A stretch of 49,965 nt of DNA from Bacteroides sp. CAG:545 (lineage in GTDB: Bacteria; Bacteroidota; Bacteroidia; Bacteroidales; UBA932), in assembly GCA_000432515.1 (NCBI GenBank), contig HF995996.1:1-49965 (forward strand). The letters run 5' to 3'. This document shows positions 1 through 8,630 of this stretch, piece by piece. Positions within the stretch are counted from its first letter, which is position 1; each line of letters begins with the position of its first letter. Made by a program: the position numbers and the translations under genes. Below the pieces are notes generated by a model. It saw nothing but the letters and a program-made list of their open reading frames with translations, searched no databases and was not told where the DNA came from.

Positions 1-275
1 TCTGCTTTATTTGAATGCGAAGATAATGATTTTTAACTTGACTATACCCTCCCCGCATCGCTTCTGTCAATGGTGCTGACGGATAACGGAACAAGACTTG
101 AAATTGACTTTCTGATTCAGAGGAACGGGAAATTACTGCCAATAGAGGTGAAGGCTGAAGGTAATGTAAGAGCGAAGTATTGCCCAAATCGTGTGATTTA
201 TCTAAATTTGACGTGTCGGAATTTGAGACAGTCACGTTACGGATTCCGGAACATTGGATTTGAACTGGATTGGAA
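1..275 (+). pseudogene. Decayed C-terminal fragment of a DUF4143-type AAA ATPase
   Basis: The frame starting near position 70 contains a stretch resembling the C-terminal DUF4143 nuclease-like end of Bacteroidota AAA ATPases (EIDFLIQRNGKLLPIEVKAE, roughly positions 97-156). This part of the family usually reads 'A/EIDFLIQ...IPIEVKAE' followed by 'RAKSL...' and a final '...IPLYAI'. Here the similarity stops after 'NVRAK', the rest does not match the family ending, and nothing upstream encodes the AAA core. I infer a truncated and frameshifted relic. The window edge hides whether a longer upstream part exists. Confidence 0.55.
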
Positions 276-863
276 ATGGAAAACACTTACGACATTGAAA
301 CTTACATTGACAAACTCGAGGGAGAACTCGTGCGGATCTGTCGCGAATGCGGCTTTCCTGTAACGTCGGCACCCAAGGAGAAAGATGCGTCCCAAACAGC
401 ACCGTCAATGCTCTTGTCAAGTCCCGACATTGACGGGCATTGGCAAAAATTGGGCGGGGACTATATTGCAGATGCAATGCCGCAAATTGCTGATTATCCT
501 ACAGTTGCCGTCGCGTGGGCCGCTTATCTGGGTATGGCGGTAGCCTGCGGTTGGGATTCGGACTGGGCAATGTGTGCGAACATGCCTTATTCAGTCTATT
601 ATGGCCGCCAGGGTTTCGATGACATGGATGACCACATCATCAGAGACATTATCGGCATTGACCTGAATTCTCCGGAAGCCGAGTCGCTTCGGGAACTTTT
701 CCGCAAATGTGCAGATGCCACAGTCTCGCTGATACGTCACGAACACATTGAGCCACAGAGTATTACCGCATATCAGGTCTTCGTGGTGTCCTGTCAGGAG
801 ATGTACCGTATCGGCGCTGCAGTTGAACTGGCGCGTCTCGGCTACAAGTTCGAAAAACTATAA
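276..863 (+). CDS. Conserved hypothetical protein, about 195 aa
   Basis: The product is acidic, starts MENTYDIETYIDKLEGEL and ends ARLGYKFEKL. I do not recognise a named domain. The N-terminal part (to about residue 50) is polar and contains one CxxC-like 'CRECGF' motif. The middle is hydrophobic and rich in Tyr, Ala and Met, without a clear membrane span. The ATG at 276 is preferred to an in-frame TTG at 270. It lies 18 bases upstream of the ZIP transporter and may be cotranscribed with it. It begins inside the degraded ATPase fragment, so its native promoter may have been replaced. No function is proposed. Confidence 0.75.
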   Translation: MENTYDIETYIDKLEGELVRICRECGFPVTSAPKEKDASQTAPSMLLSSPDIDGHWQKLGGDYIADAMPQIADYPTVAVAWAAYLGMAVACGWDSDWAMCANMPYSVYYGRQGFDDMDDHIIRDIIGIDLNSPEAESLRELFRKCADATVSLIRHEHIEPQSITAYQVFVVSCQEMYRIGAAVELARLGYKFEKL

Positions 864-881
864 CAGTTAAAGAATGAAATC

Positions 882-1646
882 ATGTATCCCGTTTTGGCAA
901 CACTTCTGATACCGTTCCTTGGTACGACTTTAGGAGCTGCTTTCGTGTTCCTTATGAAACGCGATATGCCGGCATTTATGCAAAAGATTCTGCTGGGGTT
1001 CGCTTCCGGCGTGATGGTAGCGGCATCGGTCTGGTCATTGATAATTCCTGCCATCGACATGGGAGAGGGGTCGTATGCCGTAGTGCCTCCTACCATCGGT
1101 CTGCTGGCCGGCTTCGCATTTCTGTTGCTTATCGACTACATCACACCTCACATTCATATCAGCGGAGAAGCGGAAGGTCCCCGTAGCCGCCTGTCACGGA
1201 CCGCAAAACTGGCATTGGCAGTAACAATTCATAATTTCCCGGAGGGTATGGCGGTTGGCGTCGCGCTCGCCGGTTCACTCTCTGCGGATTTCAATCTGGC
1301 CGGTGCGCTGGCTCTCGCCCTGGGAATAGCAATCCAGAACATCCCGGAAGGAGCTATTGTGTCAATGCCTTTGCGCGCCGCCGGTAACTCCCGTTGGAAA
1401 TCATTCTGCATAGGAACATTGAGCGGAGTCGTGGAACCGATTGGCGGTGGGCTTGTATTGTTTCTGGCGACATCCATTCTGGGTATCATGCCTTACATGT
1501 TGGCGTTCGCAGCTGGAGCCATGCTATATGTAGTGGTCGAGGAACTGGTTCCTGAATATTCACAGGGAGAGCACTCCAATATCGGCACAATAGGTTTTGC
1601 GCTCGGGTTTGCTCTGATGATGGTGTTGGACGTGGTGTTGGGGTAG
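882..1646 (+). CDS. ZIP family divalent metal transporter
   Basis: A 254-aa integral membrane protein of the ZIP (ZupT/GufA-like) family, which imports zinc and sometimes iron or manganese across the inner membrane. Visible hallmarks are the metal-site motifs HNFPEG (residues 117-122) in the fourth helix and NIPEG (153-157) in the fifth. There are about eight hydrophobic segments and a His-containing loop (ITPHIHISGE, near 87-96). The length is normal for the family and the reading frame is intact. A diverged, truncated copy of the middle of this gene lies inverted at 23526-23870. Directly downstream is a relic of a uvrA-like gene, suggesting that this transporter and the UvrA-like gene at 5381 were once adjacent. 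Confidence 0.93.
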   Translation: MYPVLATLLIPFLGTTLGAAFVFLMKRDMPAFMQKILLGFASGVMVAASVWSLIIPAIDMGEGSYAVVPPTIGLLAGFAFLLLIDYITPHIHISGEAEGPRSRLSRTAKLALAVTIHNFPEGMAVGVALAGSLSADFNLAGALALALGIAIQNIPEGAIVSMPLRAAGNSRWKSFCIGTLSGVVEPIGGGLVLFLATSILGIMPYMLAFAAGAMLYVVVEELVPEYSQGEHSNIGTIGFALGFALMMVLDVVLG

Positions 1647-1667
1647 ATTCTTTTTAAGACAATAAAA

Positions 1668-1756
1668 ATGGTTTATCAAGATAAGATTTTGGTGCGTGGC
1701 GCCAGGGTGTCCGGTTCGGGAAAATCCTCGCTGGCGCTTGGCGTGCTGTATTCCGA
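1668..1756 (+). pseudogene. Truncated 5' relic of the UvrA-like gene with an internal deletion
   Basis: From the ATG at 1668 the sequence reads MVYQDKILVRGARV and then SGSGKSSLALGVLYSE. This matches the start of the intact UvrA-like gene at 5381 almost base for base, but lacks the 63 bases that in the intact copy encode HNLKD through the Gly-Val before the P-loop. In the intact gene the missing segment is flanked by GGGTG at both ends, and the relic keeps one GGGTG, as expected for slippage or short-homology deletion. Similarity ends at TTCCGA (1751-1756), beside the 3' end of the reverse-strand lipoprotein gene. It is too short to be functional. Confidence 0.85.
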
Positions 1757-1778
1757 AATCGCTTCATTCCCGAGCTTC

Positions 1779-3401
1779 TCAGAATGCAAGGACGGGACGA
1801 ATAATGCAATATTGCCTGTCCTTATATAGCTGATATGTGCACTCTACGAGATTACTGATAGTGTTGCGAAAATACCAGCCCCATGCATGACTTTCCGAGT
1901 ATTCCGAAGACGACCAATACCAGCCGCTCTCGCCGAAGACGTCCTTGTCTCCATCGGGGATAGCCTCCATCCATTTATTCAAGGCGGCTGGAATATCTCC
2001 CTGATTATGCCAGACGAAAACATAGCTGAACGGGGAACCTGTTTTTGACGAGGTCTGCTCATTTTTGTCTGCCAAATCCGGACAACCGCCCAAATTTTGC
2101 AGAATGTCCCACCATTGACCGGAGGAAGGAAGATACCATCCTGTAGTAGATGCTGGAATCGGACAAGCCGTGTTGTGTTCGTCTGCTGCCTTGAATGCGG
2201 GATGATTGTCGAAGTTGCCGTATTTGCTTCGGATATGCTCACAATTGCCGTAACCGTTGATGTCGTTGTAGTTATCAGCTTGCGTCTTGCATTTCTTCAG
2301 CCCATCTTTTTCATATATTGCACTCCACCTTTCATTTGCCGGAGTCCTCTTCACGGACATGACAAGACCGTGTGCATTGCCTTCACCTCCCAGCTTCTCT
2401 TTTTCCTTTGCGCCGATACGGTTCCTGTCCGTCTGGAATACAATGCCGACGACATTGGCTACCCGCACTATTGAGATATCGGTGTCTTTAGGCAGCACTC
2501 GGCCGTCTGCAAGGAAGAAGTCGCCCACCTGCAGCTGATGCTCAATTTGAGTTACCTTTGCCCCGTTCACATTGTAAGTCTTATAGCTATTTGCTATGAT
2601 ACCGGCAGGGACAATTCTGAACTTTTTCTTGTGGACGCCATCGGCATAACTGCCGATAATGGTCGGGACAATCTGTGCAGATGGCGGAACGATGTAGCGG
2701 TAAGAGCCGCTCGTGGTCTTGTATGGCTTGTTTTCGCCGAAGTCTGCCGATGTCACGTAGTCGGGTATACCTCCGTTTTCAGAGTTGGTGAACCGATATA
2801 TTGTCCTGGGCACTTCAATTACAGCCATCGCCATGCGGTGCGTCATGGAGAACGGGAGGTTGATGCGGCCGTCTTCGTTCTTGACGGGCGACAATGGGGC
2901 CGCAGCTGTCATGAGGTCGGAAGCAGTGTAGCCGTCCTGGTAATTGCTTTGGTCTGTTTTCGGCGTCCATTTCGAGATTACGTCAGCGAAGAAGGCGGCA
3001 TCGTCGTCGGCGTTCGGATCGACTGTGCCCAGTAATGTTTCCTGATAGGGATAGTAGAGGAAATATCGGTCGGAGGAGTTGAAATGGAGCGTTGTGCCTT
3101 GCGGCAGAGTCCATTCAAGTTTGCCGTCGGCCTGTGTGAGGGTGAGTTTGATGTTTTCAGACGTCACCTTGCCGTTTTGCGTCACGTACAGGCCGCAGGC
3201 ATCGCCTGCAGTGAATTCGGTGACGAATCCGTTCTCCACGGTACGTGTGACGGCGTCATTGTCATATCCCCCGTCGGAGACGGTGATTGCGACGGGTACG
3301 CCGGACTCTGTCTTGCCGGTCAACATTGGCTTGTCCTTGCTGCATGAGACTATCGCAAGGGCTGACAAGCATAAGGTAGTGTATATATTCTTCAGGTTCA
3401 T
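1779..3401 (-). CDS. Fimbrillin-like lipoprotein with C-terminal FISUMP domain
   Basis: A 540-aa predicted outer-membrane lipoprotein. The leader ends in a lipobox-like ALAIVSC with acceptor Cys at residue 20. Residues of about 30-290 resemble Bacteroidota fimbrillin (Mfa-like) proteins: early 'AVTRT', a 'FLYYPYQ' segment and a 'MTHRMAMAVIEV' strand. Residues of about 300-540 form a FISUMP (Fibrobacter succinogenes major paralogous) domain with 'GWYLPSSGQWWDIL', 'YWSSSEYS' and the terminal 'IRPVLAF'. That last part is close to identical to the C-terminus of the neighbour at 3439-5175, while the N-terminal parts differ. Its role is unknown; surface adhesion or binding is the usual guess for the family. 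Confidence 0.85.
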   Translation of the reverse strand: MNLKNIYTTLCLSALAIVSCSKDKPMLTGKTESGVPVAITVSDGGYDNDAVTRTVENGFVTEFTAGDACGLYVTQNGKVTSENIKLTLTQADGKLEWTLPQGTTLHFNSSDRYFLYYPYQETLLGTVDPNADDDAAFFADVISKWTPKTDQSNYQDGYTASDLMTAAAPLSPVKNEDGRINLPFSMTHRMAMAVIEVPRTIYRFTNSENGGIPDYVTSADFGENKPYKTTSGSYRYIVPPSAQIVPTIIGSYADGVHKKKFRIVPAGIIANSYKTYNVNGAKVTQIEHQLQVGDFFLADGRVLPKDTDISIVRVANVVGIVFQTDRNRIGAKEKEKLGGEGNAHGLVMSVKRTPANERWSAIYEKDGLKKCKTQADNYNDINGYGNCEHIRSKYGNFDNHPAFKAADEHNTACPIPASTTGWYLPSSGQWWDILQNLGGCPDLADKNEQTSSKTGSPFSYVFVWHNQGDIPAALNKWMEAIPDGDKDVFGESGWYWSSSEYSESHAWGWYFRNTISNLVECTYQLYKDRQYCIIRPVLAF

Positions 3402-3438
3402 ATCTTCTGTTGTAAATGCAAAAATGTTTCAGGCTAAA

Positions 3439-5175
3439 TTAGAAAGCAAGGACGGGACGCACATCAAAATTGCGGGTTCTTTGGCCGACAGAGCAACTGA
3501 CAATATTATCATACACGTACCAGTATCGTGCAAAATAGTCGTATCCGCACTCCGATGAAGACCAATAAAAGCCTTGTTTGCCACTGAATGCGTCCTTGTC
3601 CTCAATGGCAATCTTCTCCATCCATTTATCCAAAGCGCCAAGAACATCTCCTTGGTCAATCCATGAGAAATTATCGGAATCCGACGAGGTCTGCTCTTTC
3701 TCGTCTGCCAATGCCGGACAAGCGCCCAGATTCAGTATGATGTCCCACCACTGGCCGGAGGAAGGAAGGTACCATCCGGTAGTGGTCTGTGGAACCGGAC
3801 AAGTCGTGTTATAGTCGTAGGCAGCCTTGATTGCGGGACATTTGGAGAAGTATAAGCCGCTGCGGATATGTTCACAATTGCCGTAACCGCTGATGTCATT
3901 GTAGTTCTGCGCTTTTGTCTGACACTGCGTCATCCACATATTCATAGCCATTCCCCAGGTGATGCCCGTAGCAGCATTTTTGATAGCCATCACAAGGCCG
4001 TGGACATTGTCTTCACCTCCCAGTTTCTCTTTTTCCTTTGCTCCGATGCGGTTCCAGTCCGTCTGGAACACGATGCCGACGACTTTCCTTGCATCACCGG
4101 TATTCGGGTTGGTCAGCACAGGAGCGGGCTTGGGACTTGCAATCTTCATACTGCCGTCAGCGGACTTGCGCAGGCCTCCGTCGCTCCAAGTCCCGTCGGA
4201 GTAGAAGTAGTCTCCGATTTTAGGATCGGCATTCGCAATGATGTCCTCGGTGGAACCGCTGTCGGTCCATGCATTACTGCTTATGGTCACGAGCTCCACT
4301 TCCAGCCCTTCTACCTTGACCGTAACATCGTAGGTGCTTACCTTGCCGGGGACGAGAGGCTGGGCATCTGCAGGGGCAGTGTAATGGAGAGTGGTGCCCA
4401 AGTCAGTTTCCACGGTAAGTAAACGCTGGCCGGCGGTCTCTTGCGGAATCACGAGTGCCTCATAGGTGGCGACATATTGTTCCGGATCACTCGGGGCTGA
4501 CAGTTGACGAGACACGATAGTTCCCCGTGTGCCGCCAGATCCCCAGTCGCCCATCATTGCTCCTCCGGCATCCGGCGCAACGTAACTCGCTTCGAGCAGC
4601 AGGTCGCCACCGATACGCACCGAACTGATCCGTTCGGCGGAAGTGGCATATTCTGATTTCACGATGTTTACCACCACCTTGGAGGTCTGGTGATAGAACT
4701 TCATCGGCACAGGATTGGTAACATAGTCCGAATAACTAGCCTCTGTCGCGGCGAAGAGCAGATCGCTCTGTGCATAGCCTTCACCACGCTGGTCGGCCTT
4801 GACAGCCCACTTGTCAGGTGCTGCCGTGGCATTTGCGCCACCTGCCGCGGACGACCCGTCAGCGCAGTACCATGCGCGAAATCGCTTCCTCTCGTCGTCG
4901 CGTGTCCACCCAAATGGAATGTCTGTTGTCAATGTCCCGTCGGCCGCTGCGGTATAGATCTTCACTTCGGACTGAATGCCCCCGGTGGATGAGGTAGCCT
5001 CGACAGCTACCTGCTCGCCACCCGTCCAGGCATTGTTGTCCGCCGTGGCGCGCGTCATTGCCTCGATGCCGGCAGTCAAGCGCAGCTCCGGCATGTCCAG
5101 ACCGCGCACCTTCTCTTTCGAGCAGGCGCCCAGCACGAGGATTGCCAGCGAGCATAATGTTGTGATTCTGTTCAT
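3439..5175 (-). CDS. Fimbrillin-like lipoprotein with C-terminal FISUMP domain (paralogue)
   Basis: A 578-aa predicted lipoprotein. The ATG at 5175 is chosen because it places a standard leader (MNRITTLCSLAILVLGAC) before acceptor Cys18; the upstream ATG at 5214 would add 13 residues ahead of it. Residues of about 25-320 resemble fimbrillin-like domains ('EAMTRAT', 'WTGGEQVAVE', 'FYHQTSKVVVNIV'). The rest is a FISUMP domain with 'GWYLPSSGQWWDI', 'YWSSSE' and terminal 'VRPVLAF'. It shares 'GIVFQTD.NRIGAKEKEKLGGE' (dot = variable) with the downstream paralogue, 37 bases away. The two are probably cotranscribed. They sit as a reverse-strand pair between a uvrA relic and the intact UvrA-like gene, consistent with insertion as a cassette. 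Confidence 0.85.
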   Translation of the reverse strand: MNRITTLCSLAILVLGACSKEKVRGLDMPELRLTAGIEAMTRATADNNAWTGGEQVAVEATSSTGGIQSEVKIYTAAADGTLTTDIPFGWTRDDERKRFRAWYCADGSSAAGGANATAAPDKWAVKADQRGEGYAQSDLLFAATEASYSDYVTNPVPMKFYHQTSKVVVNIVKSEYATSAERISSVRIGGDLLLEASYVAPDAGGAMMGDWGSGGTRGTIVSRQLSAPSDPEQYVATYEALVIPQETAGQRLLTVETDLGTTLHYTAPADAQPLVPGKVSTYDVTVKVEGLEVELVTISSNAWTDSGSTEDIIANADPKIGDYFYSDGTWSDGGLRKSADGSMKIASPKPAPVLTNPNTGDARKVVGIVFQTDWNRIGAKEKEKLGGEDNVHGLVMAIKNAATGITWGMAMNMWMTQCQTKAQNYNDISGYGNCEHIRSGLYFSKCPAIKAAYDYNTTCPVPQTTTGWYLPSSGQWWDIILNLGACPALADEKEQTSSDSDNFSWIDQGDVLGALDKWMEKIAIEDKDAFSGKQGFYWSSSECGYDYFARYWYVYDNIVSCSVGQRTRNFDVRPVLAF

Positions 5176-5380
5176 TGTCGTAAATGTTCTATGTGTTGTC
5201 TCTATTCGCCACAAGATAAGCGAAAAAATTTAAATCAACCCGTTATTTGCAGATATGTATCGGCTTGATTTTCAGAATCACACATCTTTGCGGTTTAGAA
5301 CATTTTGTTTTTGTGGCTCAGGCTATTTTTTGTCGTTTGTGCTATTTTCGCTAAATTTAAGGCTGAAATTATTTGAGTCA

Positions 5381-7864
5381 ATGAAAAATCCGGATAAGAT
5401 ATTGGTGCGTGGCGCCAGGGTGCACAACCTGAAGGATATAAATGTGGACATTCCGCTTGGAAAGATAGTAGGAATCGCCGGGGTGTCCGGTTCGGGGAAA
5501 TCCTCGCTGGCGCTTGGCGTGCTGTATTCCGAGGGCTCAAGGCGTTATCTTGAGTCACTTTCGACATACACGAGAAGAAGAATGACACAGGCCGCGAGAG
5601 CCGATGTGGATGAGGTGCTTTATGTTCCGGCTGCTCTCGCAATGCATCAGAGACCGGCAATTCCTGGCATACGCAGCACTTTCGGCACGGGAACGGAACT
5701 GCTCAACAGCCTCAGGCTTATGTTCTCAAGACTGGCCAGTCACAGATGCCCCAACGGACATTATGTGGAACCCTCCTTGCGGGTCGCTGCAGGAAAGGAC
5801 CTTGTCTGTCCCGTGTGCGGAGCGCATTTCTATCCTCCGGGAGCCGAAGACTTGGCGTTCAACAGCCAGGGGGCCTGCCGGACTTGCGACGGAACCGGAA
5901 CTGTCAGAACAGTGGATGAATCTACACTCATCCCTGACGAGAACCTTACGATAGACGAAGGGGCGGTCGCACCATGGAATACGCTGATGTGGTCGCTCAT
6001 GAAGGATGTCTGCAGAGCAATGGGTGTGCGCACCGACATTCCTTTCAAAGACTTGACAGACAAGGAGAAAGACATTGTCCTTCATGGTCCTGCCGAGAAG
6101 AAGCACATTCTCTACAAGGCCAAGAATTCCAATGACGCGGCCGAGCTGGATTTCACTTTTTACAATGCCACCTACACTGTTGAGAACGCATTGGCGAAAG
6201 TCAAGGACGAAAAAGGCATGAAAAGAGTTGAGAAGTTTCTCAAGCTCAATGTCTGTCCTGACTGCGGAGGCACAAGGCTTTCCGACGCGGCCAGGGCACC
6301 AAGGCTCAGGGGAATATCCTTGGCTGATGCCTGCAAGATGACTCTCACAGAGAGTGTAGAATGGGTAAAAGGCGTACCGGCTTCACTTCCTGAAGAAATG
6401 AGACCTATGGCCAAAAGCATATGCGATTCTTTTCTCGATGCAGCCAAACGCCTGATGGACTTGGGAATAGGCTATCTGTCCCTGGACCGTTCGGCCGCAA
6501 CTCTTTCGACTGGAGAACGCCAGAGAATGCAGCTTGCCAGAGCCGTCCGAAACCGCACTACCGGAGTCTTGTACGTCTTGGATGAGCCGTCAATCGGTCT
6601 GCATCCGTCGAATATCATTGGCCTTTGCGGCGTGATGGAAGACCTTATAGCTGACGGGAATTCAGTGGTGCTGGTGGACCACGACACTCAGATTCTGGCC
6701 AAATCCGACTGGATGATCGAAATGGGACCCGGAGCCGGCTCGAACGGCGGAGAAGTGGTGGCGCAGGGCACTGTCAATGACATTGAGACCAATGCACAAT
6801 CGAAGATCGGACCATTCCTTTCGGGCAAAGCTTCTATTAAAGTAAGACAACAAGTAGAGGCAGCCAATATGTTCAATGATGGGAAGATTGCAATGACTAC
6901 TGGTGCTATCCACACAGTCCGGCCGCTCAGCGTGGAAATTCCAAAGGGACGGCTTACTGTGGTCACTGGAGTCTCCGGTTCCGGCAAGACCACAATGGTG
7001 CTGGAAAGCCTCATCCCCGCTCTTCAGGCGAAAATCTCAGGCCACGAGCTTCCGGCGCATGTAAAGTCAATCGAGGCTGACGGAATCCGTCAGGTCAAGC
7101 TCATCGACGCATCTCCTATCGGTATCAATGTCCGCTCCACCGTAGCTACTTATGCCAATGTACATGATGAACTCAGGAAAGTGTTTGCCAAGACTCCTGA
7201 CGCGAAGAAGCACGGCTACAAGGATGGGGACTTTTCCTATAACACAGGCAAACTGAGATGCCCTACCTGTGATGGTACCGGGGTGATAAGCCTTGACGTG
7301 CAGTTTCTTCCTGATGTGGATATCCCCTGCCCTGATTGCCGCGGCTCCAGATATTCGAAAGTCGCTGGAAGCATAAGGCGGGAAAACGCTGCCGGAGAAT
7401 TCCATTCGCTTCCGGAACTTATGGACATGGACATCAATTCCGCCCTTGACGCTTGTGCGGACCTCAAGCTTATCAGCCAGAGGCTCAAGGTATTGCGTGA
7501 TCTCGGTCTCGGTTATCTGACATTGGGAGAGGAAACCCCGAGTCTGTCAGGCGGTGAAGCCCAGAGGCTTAAACTTGCCAGCGAAATGGGCAGAGGACAG
7601 AGCGACTCCGTTTTCGTGTTCGATGAGCCGACCATCGGTCTTCACCCGTCAGACGTGATGACGCTACTGAATGTATTCCAGAGCCTTATCGACCACGGAG
7701 CCACCGTCATTGTCATTGAACATGACCTGGATGTCATCCGCAATGCCGACTATATCATTGACATGGGCCCCGGCGGGGGCTCGGAAGGCGGGAGAATCGT
7801 GGCGACCGGCACGCCGGCCCAGATCCGCGCGGCGAAAGACAGCGCGACCGGACGGTTCATATAA
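5381..7864 (+). CDS. UvrA-like ABC ATPase, short (UvrA2-type) form
   Basis: An 827-aa member of the UvrA family, shorter than canonical UvrA (about 940 aa). It has two ATPase modules. Walker A motifs GVSGSGKS (34-41) and GVSGSGKT (530-537), signatures LSTGE (375-379, unusual for LSGGE) and LSGGE (722-726), and Walker B 'VLDEPSIGLHP' and 'VFDEPTIGLHP' are all present. Zinc-finger Cys pairs CPVC, CRTC, CPDC, CPTC and CPDC are visible. The ATG at 5381 is chosen because the family N-terminus 'DKILVRGARVHNLKDI' follows at once; an upstream in-frame start would add a Phe-rich, non-homologous extension. Family members act in nucleotide-excision repair or in antibiotic self-protection. The short length suggests a UvrA2-like paralogue rather than the main repair UvrA. 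Confidence 0.88.
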   Translation: MKNPDKILVRGARVHNLKDINVDIPLGKIVGIAGVSGSGKSSLALGVLYSEGSRRYLESLSTYTRRRMTQAARADVDEVLYVPAALAMHQRPAIPGIRSTFGTGTELLNSLRLMFSRLASHRCPNGHYVEPSLRVAAGKDLVCPVCGAHFYPPGAEDLAFNSQGACRTCDGTGTVRTVDESTLIPDENLTIDEGAVAPWNTLMWSLMKDVCRAMGVRTDIPFKDLTDKEKDIVLHGPAEKKHILYKAKNSNDAAELDFTFYNATYTVENALAKVKDEKGMKRVEKFLKLNVCPDCGGTRLSDAARAPRLRGISLADACKMTLTESVEWVKGVPASLPEEMRPMAKSICDSFLDAAKRLMDLGIGYLSLDRSAATLSTGERQRMQLARAVRNRTTGVLYVLDEPSIGLHPSNIIGLCGVMEDLIADGNSVVLVDHDTQILAKSDWMIEMGPGAGSNGGEVVAQGTVNDIETNAQSKIGPFLSGKASIKVRQQVEAANMFNDGKIAMTTGAIHTVRPLSVEIPKGRLTVVTGVSGSGKTTMVLESLIPALQAKISGHELPAHVKSIEADGIRQVKLIDASPIGINVRSTVATYANVHDELRKVFAKTPDAKKHGYKDGDFSYNTGKLRCPTCDGTGVISLDVQFLPDVDIPCPDCRGSRYSKVAGSIRRENAAGEFHSLPELMDMDINSALDACADLKLISQRLKVLRDLGLGYLTLGEETPSLSGGEAQRLKLASEMGRGQSDSVFVFDEPTIGLHPSDVMTLLNVFQSLIDHGATVIVIEHDLDVIRNADYIIDMGPGGGSEGGRIVATGTPAQIRAAKDSATGRFI

Positions 7865-7926
7865 ACGATAGCATCAGCCTAAAGAATATGCACAAACTCT
7901 ATGAGGCATGGGGTGAACTGGAAGAT

Positions 7927-7952
7927 AATTCGGCAAGTGTGCTTGCCGAATT
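7927..7952 (+). terminator. Perfect 11-bp hairpin after the UvrA-like gene
   Basis: AATTCGGCAAG (7927-7937) and CTTGCCGAATT (7942-7952) are perfect inverted repeats around a TGTG loop. The hairpin lies 62 bases past the stop codon of the UvrA-like gene. There is no long U-tract, so it may be a weak terminator or an mRNA 3'-stabilising stem. Confidence 0.5.
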
Positions 7953-8027
7953 CTGTCGGAATTCAATAATTTCCTCTCACATTCCCGGATACCAGAACGA
8001 CTGCCAGTATTTTTCAGCGAATCTTCA

Positions 8028-8035
8028 TACATTTG
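8028..8035 (+). promoter_or_regulatory. Bacteroidota -7 box upstream of the exonuclease
   Basis: TACATTTG matches TAnnTTTG and lies 20 bases before the exonuclease start codon. No clear TTTG -33 element is seen at 19-21 bp. Confidence 0.45.
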
Positions 8036-8055
8036 CATTGACAAAGATATAGAGT

Positions 8056-8550
8056 ATGACAGATTTTGCAGCAATTGATTTCGAGACAGCCAATGAGTGC
8101 CCGTCCAGCGTGTGCAGCGTCGGTGTGGTGATCGTCCGTGAGGGTCAGATCGTGGACTCTTTCTATAGCTTGATACATCCGGAGCCGGAATACTATAAGT
8201 GGTTCTGCCAGCAAGTCCACGGGCTGACCGAAGAAGACACTGAAGATGCTCCGGTTTTTCCGTATGTCTGGGAGAAGATAGCCCCGAAGATCGAGGGTCT
8301 CCCGCTTGTGGCGCATAACAGCCAGTTCGATGAAGGATGCCTGAAAGCGGCATTCAGGGTGTATCGGATGGATTATCCTGAATATGAGTTCCATGATACC
8401 CTTTCTGCCTCACGTAAACATTTCGGCTGCGGTTTGCCGAACCATCAGCTGCAGACGGTTGCCGCAGCCTGTGGTTATGACCTGACTCGTCACCATCATG
8501 CCCTGGCCGATGCCGAAGCCTGTGCCCATATTGCAATCAAAATACTGTGA
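8056..8550 (+). CDS. DnaQ-like DEDDh 3'-5' exonuclease
   Basis: A 164-aa stand-alone exonuclease of the RNase T/DnaQ superfamily. The metal-binding residues are visible: D8 and E10 in DFETA, D92 in HNSQFDEG, and H148 with D152 in HHALADAEA, the DEDDh arrangement. It resembles small 'DNA polymerase III epsilon-like' proteins of Bacteroidota, which trim single-stranded 3' ends; whether it proofreads or repairs is not shown here. It has its own likely promoter at 8028. The last bases of this gene and its 3' flank (about 8517-8590) are duplicated, slightly diverged, at 23864-23937 within a patchwork of relics. Confidence 0.9.
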   Translation: MTDFAAIDFETANECPSSVCSVGVVIVREGQIVDSFYSLIHPEPEYYKWFCQQVHGLTEEDTEDAPVFPYVWEKIAPKIEGLPLVAHNSQFDEGCLKAAFRVYRMDYPEYEFHDTLSASRKHFGCGLPNHQLQTVAAACGYDLTRHHHALADAEACAHIAIKIL

Positions 8551-8630
8551 CACTCAAATTCAGGATTTCGGATAGTTCGTCATCTTTCTTATTTCGAGAA
8601 AAAAGTCTATCTTGCAGCAAAAATTAAAGT

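Noticed and set aside
2097..3035. Plus-strand frames opposite the first FISUMP lipoprotein
   Set aside because: They overlap a well-supported lipoprotein gene and have no starts, leaders or domain motifs.
7888..8052. 54-aa open frame between the UvrA-like gene and the exonuclease
   Set aside because: It spans the hairpin at 7927-7952 and the -7 box at 8028, its product looks random, and nothing supports translation.
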